In this document: positions 1 to 5,751 of the stretch, in pieces | Layout: the number at the start of each line of letters is the position of its first letter | How positions within the stretch are numbered: the first letter of the stretch is position 1 | Origin: Phoronis ovalis | Taxonomy: Eukaryota; Phoronida; Phoronidae | Reading direction: 5' to 3' | Length of the DNA: 10,179 bases | NCBI GenBank assembly: GCA_028565635.1 | Contig: JAOXYB010096382.1 | Coordinates: forward strand, 2,174 to 12,352 | The notes under the pieces: model-generated | Databases searched by the model: none | Told to the model about the DNA's origin: nothing | Seen by the model: only the letters and a program-made list of their open reading frames with translations | Translations under genes and position numbers: made by a program

Positions 1-313
1 TGTGACTTGTAATTAATGTTAATTACTAATACAATTTTACCATCTTCACCAAGAGTCTTGAAACACTGCTGTAAAATATTCCATAGTATTATGAGTCAGA
101 AAATATTTAATTTGCACAAAGAGAACTGAATACTAATTTTATTGATTTTTATTTAAACATTATAACGACCCTCCATGACAGCTTATTTTAAACATATTAC
201 AAGATATTTTCTGGAGTACTGCTAGAATAACCGAAGCGATTACCATCTATCGATAAACAAGGTTGACCAGGCGTCTAGAAATGGTTAGATCACCAAAACT
301 TCTATTTTAACGG
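1..313. other. AT-rich upstream region
   Basis: No open frame of note. GTAATTAA-TG-TTAATTAC (9-26) is a perfect 8-base inverted repeat made of homeodomain-type TAATTA cores. TAAACA at 254-259 is a forkhead-type core, about 110 bases before the copy A initiator. Both are short and of low specificity. Confidence 0.4.
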
Positions 314-461
314 TATATGTTGATCGCATACGGTTGACATATTATCAGAACATTATAAGGATATTATCAGAACAGCTGACGTAGTTCATGGGATGGGGCA
401 ATGCTTATTAGTATGATAAGCCCTTGTCATATTAGCCACTCACTTGATAGACTGGTGACAA
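314..461 (+). promoter_or_regulatory. Copy A upstream promoter and probable non-coding leader exon
   Basis: Short blocks here align with the region before copy B: ATACGGTTGAC (328-338) with ATACGTTGAC (4902-4911); TATCAGAACAGCTG (365-378) with TATCAGTACAGCTG (4931-4944); and CTTGATAGACTGG...CAAGTAAGTATTCA (about 444-470) with CTTGAATGACGGG...CAGGTAAGTTTCA (about 5009-5036). The last block holds a strong splice donor (GTAAGT at 462). I read this as a promoter with a TATATG-like box at 314 and/or TATAAGG at 354, an initiator around TATCAG, and a leader exon ending at 461. Several short upstream ATGs lie in the leader. Transcription start is inferred. Confidence 0.5.
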
Positions 462-694
462 GTAAGTATTCACCATAAACGAGTCAATTTTACTTTGAGA
501 ACAAAAACGAAAAATAAACGAAGCAAATAAAATCGCGTCATTTTCCAAAATTAATAGGTCACATTTGGTTTAACATGGTTTGCTTGTTCAGTATTATGTA
601 ATAATTTTATGTCGAGTATTTTATTTATACCGGCAGCTGTGTTTTCATCTTTTAATTTGTACACTTTAGTTGCAGAAACTAGCAAACCGCCAAC
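462..694 (+). other. Copy A leader intron and 5' UTR
   Basis: If the leader exon is real, an intron of about 208-214 bases ends at an acceptor at CTTTAG (668-669) or TTGCAG (674-675), and about 20-25 bases of UTR precede the ATG. The last 36 bases (TGTACA onward, 659-694) align with copy B 5659-5696. An alternative is a local promoter: TATTTATA at 622-629 lies about 30 bases before TGTACA, at a spacing similar to TATATAA in copy B. The two readings could both be used. Confidence 0.45.
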
Positions 695-749
695 ATGAGG
701 TTTCCAGTGATTGCTTTACTTCTTCTTGTAGCCGCAATATCAGTGACTG
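695..749 (+). CDS. Copy A coding exon 1: start codon and signal peptide
   Basis: This exon encodes 18 residues beginning MRFPVIALLLLVAA plus the first base of a split codon. A basic residue is followed by a hydrophobic core and small residues near the end (SVTG), as in a secretory signal peptide with cleavage around residues 16-19. The donor is G|GTAAGT at 750, a perfect consensus, leaving phase 1. The matching exon of copy B (5697-5751) has the same length and starts with the same nine residues. Confidence 0.88.
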
Positions 750-3700
750 GTAAGTCCACAACGGATCATATGAATATGTATAGAAAAATGCAAAGTAAAA
801 CATGTATTTCTGAATGCATGGCTATTTAGTGGAAGGTGTAATTATGGTAAAATTCTTTGAATTTCGAGTAATGTTTTATACGACGGCATTCATAGTAAAT
901 AAGGATAAAAAAATCTAATGGCCTGATAAAACTATGGCGTAGAAAAAGATTTCCACTCAAGAGAGCCACTATAAAGACTTGTAAGACTCCATATGGATTT
1001 TTGCGAATGTAAAATATCCGAGACTGTTCATGGTATTTAGGGATGGACGACTAAGGTTGGATTCTTGGATTCTGTTTTAGCTTTTGTTTGGATAGATCTC
1101 TATAATTACACATTTAGAAACTACCCAATTTTGTACAACTACACAGATAATTTGTTTTCAAAATTAAATTCTGTCCTTAAATTATAATATACCAATTCCG
1201 TATCTTTATTTCCATCGCGTGCCATCAATGATTAAAACATATGCTTGCATTATAGAGTGGGCCGTACATATAGTTTTGTATGGCGAGATATATAGTTTAT
1301 TGTGCCTATTTTCCAAACACTTACAAAATTAATAATTTACCGTGCACATATCACATAACTTTTATGATACTTTATGATTCCAATATTTCCTAGCTAATAT
1401 AGAAAAAAAGAAGTGCATGTTTACAGTCAGTCAGGCAATCAGTAACTCATGGATGTCCTTGTTGGAGAAATTCTCTGAAATTATCACAAAAACAATTTTA
1501 CATATTTGCTGTGGAATAGATGAACTAAGTCTGTGCAATATTCTTAGGATGTTATGTTTATAAACGAAACAGGACAATACTCGATCAGAGCCATGTATAT
1601 ATATAACGTGCGCCATACTATAAAAAAGTATTAAATAATATCAGAACAAATATTTACTTACAGATGCTGGATTAATTAAACTGATTGCACGTGGCGTTAA
1701 AATTATCGTTAAAGCAATTGTTGGCGCTACAACCGGAGGAGGGACTGCTACTGTTGTTACTACTGCAGTGTTGACGGCAGCTGATCTGGCTCTTAATCTA
1801 GGTAAGTGTTTTATTGATGACATTGCTCCAATGCCGGTCAAATTACGGTGAAGATATACCGTGTGTTTAATGTCAGTTAGTTATATCATACAAGTATCGT
1901 CGAACAGACGCCTTAAAGCCAATGTCCCTCTTATTAAATTCGAAAATCACATTTCTATACAACTAAAAGAAATCTAATCACTGTCCGGATAGTTTATTCT
2001 GATGTGTCCACATGGTGTTTTGGGTGTCAACAGTTCAGTTAATGAAATAACTGCATAACCGGGTTTTAAGTAATAAACAGGTAACTAAACCTGCCAAAAA
2101 AATTAAAGAAACAATGAACTGTATATGGGATGATCACAGTGTAGAATACAGGTGCATCTGTAACATATCTAGTTAACTGACTTGATTGCTTAAAGTGCTA
2201 ATATTCTAGTTTGTAAATAAAAAACGGATTAACTCAATTTTCTACATATTTCTAATATATCTGTGAATATCAGCACATTGAATGGACATGTTTTTGTGAA
2301 AGATTTGAAAAATAATTTCGCCTACCTGATATAACCTTTTCAAGTGCTATCATCGAAGTAAGCATATCATACAGAATATACACGTTCGTGTTTTGTGTGT
2401 AGTTATTGTTATTTTGAGACGGTAAACTTTGCGTTGCCGTTAACTGTTTTATGTTGTTTTACTAGGTAACGTCATAAGTGGCGGATGTATGTACGAATCA
2501 GAAATCTGCGATCTTAAACCTGAAATTGAAAACTTGCAAAAACAGATTGAACCCAAGTACAAAGAGTTACAACGCCTGGATAGCATCAACAACAACATCT
2601 ACAATGCGCTGGTGCAAAATTTAAACAAAAACAACGATTTAGCAACTAAAGCGGATAAAGTCCAGTTCCTCGTAGTTTCCATTATTCAGAAACTGGGAGA
2701 TCCACAAAAAATCGACAGGGTAGCGCAAGATGTCGCGTACAACTCTCAGAGATTGGTTGACGCATTCAAAGTCGACATTGAAAAATATCAAAGTTCTATG
2801 GATGCCAAAGCCATAACTTCTGGAATAGCGGATGGAACCGTATTGCTATACTACGGTACCAAATATGCGTATGATAGTCTTAAAGCTGCTGGCAAGATAA
2901 AAACACCAACAGCATTCAAGAATGCTATTACTACTATAAGAGCTCCGAAGACTATTGTACTACCCAAACCGAAATTTTTAACTTCTGTTAGTACTACACT
3001 GTCAGGGGCTAAAACATTCTTCCGTAAACCCACTGTGGCAAAATTCGTGAAAGGCGTTGCAAGCGGCGGGATGGTACTGGGCGCATTAGTTGGTCTTGGT
3101 CTAACCCTTGGTGTTGACATATCTCAGGCGAAACAAATGCGCGATTCTCTACGTGCAACGCGCAATGAATTAAGGGTTACATTGAATGATGTCACCCAGG
3201 AACTTCAGAAAGAGAATACTGCAAATCGAAACCTAGCCTCATCCTTGAATGAAATTAAGACAACATATTCAAACTTGGTCAATGTAATCAACCCATCTTT
3301 GACAAGAAAGATCAATCTTGGTGACTTGTCTAGATTAAACCCATCACAACTGCTGAGCGTGAGTATATATGCCTCTAACATATGTTACATGTCTAGCTGT
3401 TCCCAAAATTTTCCCGCTATGTCTACATATTTCATCCAGTTTTAAGGAGACAATTCCCTCTCCATCATAAGCTGTATTCCACGGATGTGCAACAGATTGG
3501 TAAATACTGCATATACATGTAAAGACTGTTTTATATTTCGAGAAAAATGTGAAAAAGATTCTTTGCTTATCAAAAAGCATGATGAGTTACTAAAACGTAT
3601 AATTAAGCTATTATATATAATAATCTACCCTTAATTACATTATTAATGTGTCGCGTCAATATAAAGCAGCGAGAAGTGATGTGATCTTCTGAGAGATGTT

Positions 3701-4014
3701 TTATAAACAAAATTAAATGTAAATTACTCCAGATATCTATTGTTTGTAAATGTTCTTATGTTCTTTTTCAGCGTCAAAAAGAAGCCATTAAGACGTACAA
3801 TAAAGTCATTGCCGACTTGGAGAAAATGAATCAAAATTTTGACGTCATCAAAGAAGTTCGTTATGGTGTCGACAGTGATAGCTCTGTGAATCGTATCATA
3901 TATTCGTTGGCTAATCGTGGTCTGGGTTCATTCTCAGCAAATCAAATTTATAAAATAATTGCTGGTCAGTATCCAAATTTGAATAAGTATCAGGGACACT
4001 CACTTAACGGTTAA
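695..4014 (+). CDS. Copy A: secreted helical, putatively membrane-active protein (4 coding exons, 442 aa)
   Basis: Coding exons are 695-749, 1664-1801, 2466-3358 and 3772-4014; together they make 443 codons including TAA. Every intron is GT-AG with phases 1, 1 and 0, and the same layout recurs in the second copy, which is the main support for the model. The start ATG has A at -3 and opens a typical signal peptide (residues 1-18). The mature part begins with a basic amphipathic helix (about 20-38) and a Gly/Thr/Ala-rich hydrophobic run (39-65). It continues with C72 and C79 (likely a disulfide), heptad-like helices (80-132), a short hydrophobic stretch near 183-195, a glycine-zipper helix (about 257-282), a second long helix (284-337) and a C-terminal module (363-442). 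I do not recognise the family. A secreted membrane-binding or pore-forming effector, or an apolipoprotein-L-like protein, are hypotheses from architecture only. The gene model is strong; the function is unknown. Confidence 0.87.
750..1663 (+). other. Copy A intron 1 (914 bases)
   Basis: AT-rich intron with a perfect donor and the acceptor TTACTTACAG. A 24-base block at 1101-1124 matches copy B intron 1 at 6061-6084 in 20 positions, so the introns share descent. A short antisense open frame at 1431-1616 has no homologue-like features and I do not count it as a gene. Confidence 0.75.
1664..1801 (+). CDS. Copy A coding exon 2: cationic amphipathic plus hydrophobic segment
   Basis: The acceptor is TTACTTACAG|AT and the donor is G|GTAAGT at 1802; both ends are phase 1. 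It encodes residues 19-64. K24, R28, K31 and K35 are spaced 4, 3 and 4 apart, so they would line one face of a helix otherwise made of Leu, Ile and Val. A Gly-Gly-Gly hinge then leads to a Thr/Val/Ala/Leu-rich run. Such a pattern is common in membrane-active helices and antimicrobial peptides; activity here is inferred, not shown. Copy B has the same segment with three more residues (49). Confidence 0.85.
1802..2465 (+). other. Copy A intron 2 (664 bases)
   Basis: AT-rich intron from GTAAGT to TTTTACTAG. The last 80 bases contain TAGTTATTGTTATTTTGAGA (2400-2419), which matches copy B 7522-7541 in 17 of 20 positions. Nothing else recognisable is seen. Confidence 0.75.
2466..3358 (+). CDS. Copy A coding exon 3: main helical module
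   Basis: The acceptor is TTTTACTAG|GT and the donor is GTGAGT at 3359. The exon is 893 bases, exactly the length of copy B exon 3. The first two bases complete a Gly codon (residue 65); residues 66-362 follow. C72 and C79 are the only cysteines and are conserved in copy B. Residues 80-132 are rich in Leu, Lys, Glu, Gln and Asn with heptad spacing. Residues 261-280 hold Gly at 261, 265, 266, 270, 274, 276 and 280, which gives GxxxG steps inside a hydrophobic helix. Residues 284-337 form a second charged helix with regularly spaced Leu and Val. The open frame runs on to a stop at 3443-3445 in the intron. Confidence 0.88.
3359..3771 (+). other. Copy A intron 3 (413 bases)
   Basis: Runs from GTGAGT to TTCTTTTTCAG. 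Unspliced transcript would add 28 residues with three cysteines before a stop at 3443-3445. No other structure is evident. Confidence 0.75.
3772..4014 (+). CDS. Copy A coding exon 4: C-terminal module and stop
   Basis: The acceptor TTCTTTTTCAG|CG has a clear polypyrimidine tract, and the frame enters at phase 0. It encodes 80 residues (363-442), ending in TAA at 4012-4014. The first part continues the preceding helix (Tyr-Asn-Lys and Leu-Glu-Lys-Met-Asn repeats). It is followed by a compact, predicted soluble segment with IIYSLANRGLGSF and a Tyr-rich end. It has no cysteine. A 106-base tract (3812-3917) is identical to copy B, which is unusual given the divergence elsewhere. Confidence 0.87.
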   Translation, partial: RQKEAIKTYNKVIADLEKMNQNFDVIKEVRYGVDSDSSVNRIIYSLANRGLGSFSANQIYKIIAGQYPNLNKYQGHSLNG

Positions 4015-4170
4015 TACTGTTGCCGACCAACAACATCTAAATAGAAGTGATCTGACCAAATTTAGAAGCTAAAAATGACATGGTTTAGTTTTAAATTTAT
4101 ATTAAACCGTTTGCTTTAAAACAGTTATAAAGAAATGGCTTGAAAATAAACGCATCATTCAATATTTGCT
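4015..4170 (+). terminator. Copy A 3' UTR with polyadenylation signal
   Basis: AATAAA lies at 4145-4150, about 130 bases after the stop, in a block (about 4111-4165) that aligns with the 3' UTR of copy B: TAAAACAGTTATAA, GAAATG, AATAAACGC and TCAT.CA. Cleavage is expected roughly 10-30 bases after the signal. The exact site cannot be seen. Confidence 0.7.
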
Positions 4171-4185
4171 TAGCAATTTCTTTTA

Positions 4186-4896
4186 AATACACACTTACTT
4201 GTTTTAAAGAAGTCAACTGTCGTTGCTCGTGCATAAACACAAAGTCAATATCAACTACTTTACTCTAAGCACACGTTTCTCCACATGAAATCCCTGATTT
4301 ATTTTGTTGTGTGACTAAACGAGTTCGTTTTTATAGTGTGCATGGGTACACAGAAAATAGCAAGTTCTCAATATGACTTTGAAACTCACTCCCCGGAAAG
4401 TACTGAGCATACCCTGAAATGACTGAACAGCTGGTATGCCTCTCATAATGCTGTTCATAGCTTGGGGGCACTCAGATATGAGGTTGGTATATCTATTCTC
4501 GACTAGGCTGATAACAACCTAAACACCGGCACGATAAACACTGTACACTTTCTAAGACTGAAATTTATGAAAAATGGTACCATCATCTCGATCTTTTCGG
4601 TTATTTCGCATGAGCAAAAGGGAAAATACCTTCTGAGGGATCTTATTAGGCGTAAAAGAAAGGCACTAGTCAATACCTTCTCCATTCACATTCAAATTCT
4701 CCTTTTTTCCACACTGCAAACTGAAATGGTATTTGAGTATCGTGAAAAAAGAGGCTACCGATTGTTTACATCTCTGTAATAAATACGGTTGATATCAATA
4801 TATGATGTTTACATTATTCATAATTGTTCACCCTGATCTGCCCTGGAAGCTTATTAAAGTTATTCGGAACCGAACTATGTTAAAATTGCCGGCTGA
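4186..4896. other. Intergenic region between the two copies
   Basis: There is no credible gene. Short overlapping open frames on both strands (about 4503-4779) are low-complexity and have no start or splice context shared with anything else. Two interleaved 7-base inverted-repeat pairs occur at 4407-4456. TGTTTAC (4806-4812), a forkhead-type core, lies about 125 bases before the copy B initiator. Confidence 0.5.
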
Positions 4897-5026
4897 TATA
4901 TATACGTTGACCGGATGGGAGATTATCTACTATCAGTACAGCTGTTACTCTGCAGTATAGGGTGCAGTGCACCCAGGACTTTAGGTTATCATTTCAGCGC
5001 TTTCGTACTTGAATGACGGGTTGCAG
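4897..5026 (+). promoter_or_regulatory. Copy B upstream promoter and probable non-coding leader exon
   Basis: TATATATA (4897-4904) is followed 34 bases later by TATCAGT (4931-4937), a good TATA-plus-initiator arrangement. The predicted leader exon then runs to GGGTTGCAG|GTAAGT (donor at 5027-5032), a perfect consensus. The TATCAG, ACAGCTG and donor blocks are conserved before copy A. An upstream ATG near 5012 would open only a very short frame. A short palindrome TTCGG-AA-CCGAA (4863-4874) lies just upstream of the TATA box. Confidence 0.55.
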
Positions 5027-5696
5027 GTAAGTTTCATTGAACTCAAATATTTGGAAGGACTATATAATAATATCTAGATAATTTATCAAAAGTGGAAATG
5101 ATCCGAAACTTTTAAGAGCTGATGTAAATCTACTTTTTTAAATAATGTATTTTTATCGCCCAGTATCACAGTATAACTATTCGTTAACAATGTTCAATAA
5201 AAAATAAAGCTAAACATTTACCTTACAATAACACTGATTGTTTGCATTTAAGTTATTTTCAATAAAATTGCAATCCTCATATTATCTGTAATTTAAATAT
5301 TCGGATAATCGATGGAGATTTGTGTGGTTAGGATCTTGTTTTTACGATAACAAGTTTATAATGCTTTGTATACAAGCCTACCGGACCTAACCTGCGTTGA
5401 TTCGAGCCGTCAATCCGCACTCGATCGCGCACATGTTTCCTACCATTCGAACTATTTTTCCCGGTTTCGCACCGACATTCCTGCTACTCGGACAGTCATT
5501 GCAGCTTACTCACGCAAGTTGCCAGAAACTCGAAGAAATTTCCTGAGACTCGAGTCCACTGAGTTGCTGTTGACGGTTCGAGTAAGCATGTACCATATCA
5601 TGGTTTAGCAAAAAGCATCAGAGGTTTACATATATAACAATCAGTTCTTTTATTTTAGTGTACATTTTAATTTGAGGAAACTATAAACCTGTCAGT
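5027..5696 (+). other. Copy B leader intron and 5' UTR
   Basis: The intron would run from 5027 to TTTTATTTTAG (AG at 5657-5658), about 630 bases, three times the copy A equivalent. The difference includes the CpG-rich block at about 5380-5590. TATATAA at 5631-5637, 28 bases before TGTACA (5659), could serve as a second, local promoter. The sequence from 5659 to the ATG aligns with copy A. Confidence 0.45.
5366..5608. other. CpG-rich block in copy B leader intron
   Basis: About 18 CpG dinucleotides fall in roughly 205 bases (5383-5585), against a CpG-poor, AT-rich background. It carries many TCGA/CTCGA-type words and an open frame of 80 codons on the + strand. The copy A leader intron lacks an equivalent. 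It may be an inserted repeat or a regulatory CpG-rich element. GGTTCGAGTAA at 5575-5585 resembles a tRNA-type B box, but I find no matching A box. Confidence 0.4.
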
Positions 5697-5751
5697 ATGA
5701 GGTTTCCAGTGATTGCTCTACTTGTTTTGGTAGCCGCCGTATCAGTATCTG
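5697..5751 (+). CDS. Copy B coding exon 1: start codon and signal peptide
   Basis: It encodes 18 residues starting MRFPVIALLVLVAA, a signal peptide nearly identical to copy A, and one base of a split codon. The donor is G|GTAAGT at 5752. Conservation between copies begins about 38 bases before the ATG, which supports this start and a shared 5' UTR. Confidence 0.88.

Noticed and set aside
1641-1841. Antisense open frames over exon 2 of each copy (also 6554-6745)
   Set aside because: They are the reverse complement of a Gly/Ala/Thr-rich coding exon, give Pro/Thr/Val-rich shadows, and cross the exon's confirmed splice sites.
2851-3120. Antisense open frames over exon 3 (also 7614-7802, 7989-8243)
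   Set aside because: They lie wholly inside a strongly supported coding exon and are shadows of its codon pattern.
3344-3580. Antisense frame over intron 3 of copy A
   Set aside because: No counterpart in copy B and no recognisable protein features.
4020-4400. Search for a third copy or pseudogene fragment between or after the genes
   Set aside because: No stretch resembling exons 1-4 was found outside the two copies on either strand by eye.
4503-4779. Overlapping open frames on both strands between the genes
   Set aside because: Short, no splice or promoter context, and composition is that of random AT-rich DNA.
5575-5585. B-box-like GGTTCGAGTAA suggesting a tRNA or tRNA-derived SINE
   Set aside because: No A box at suitable distance and no cloverleaf could be formed on either strand.
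5366-5608. 80-codon + strand frame in the CpG-rich block as a gene
   Set aside because: The frame is open mainly because the block is less AT-rich; it begins without a convincing start and lies in a predicted leader intron.
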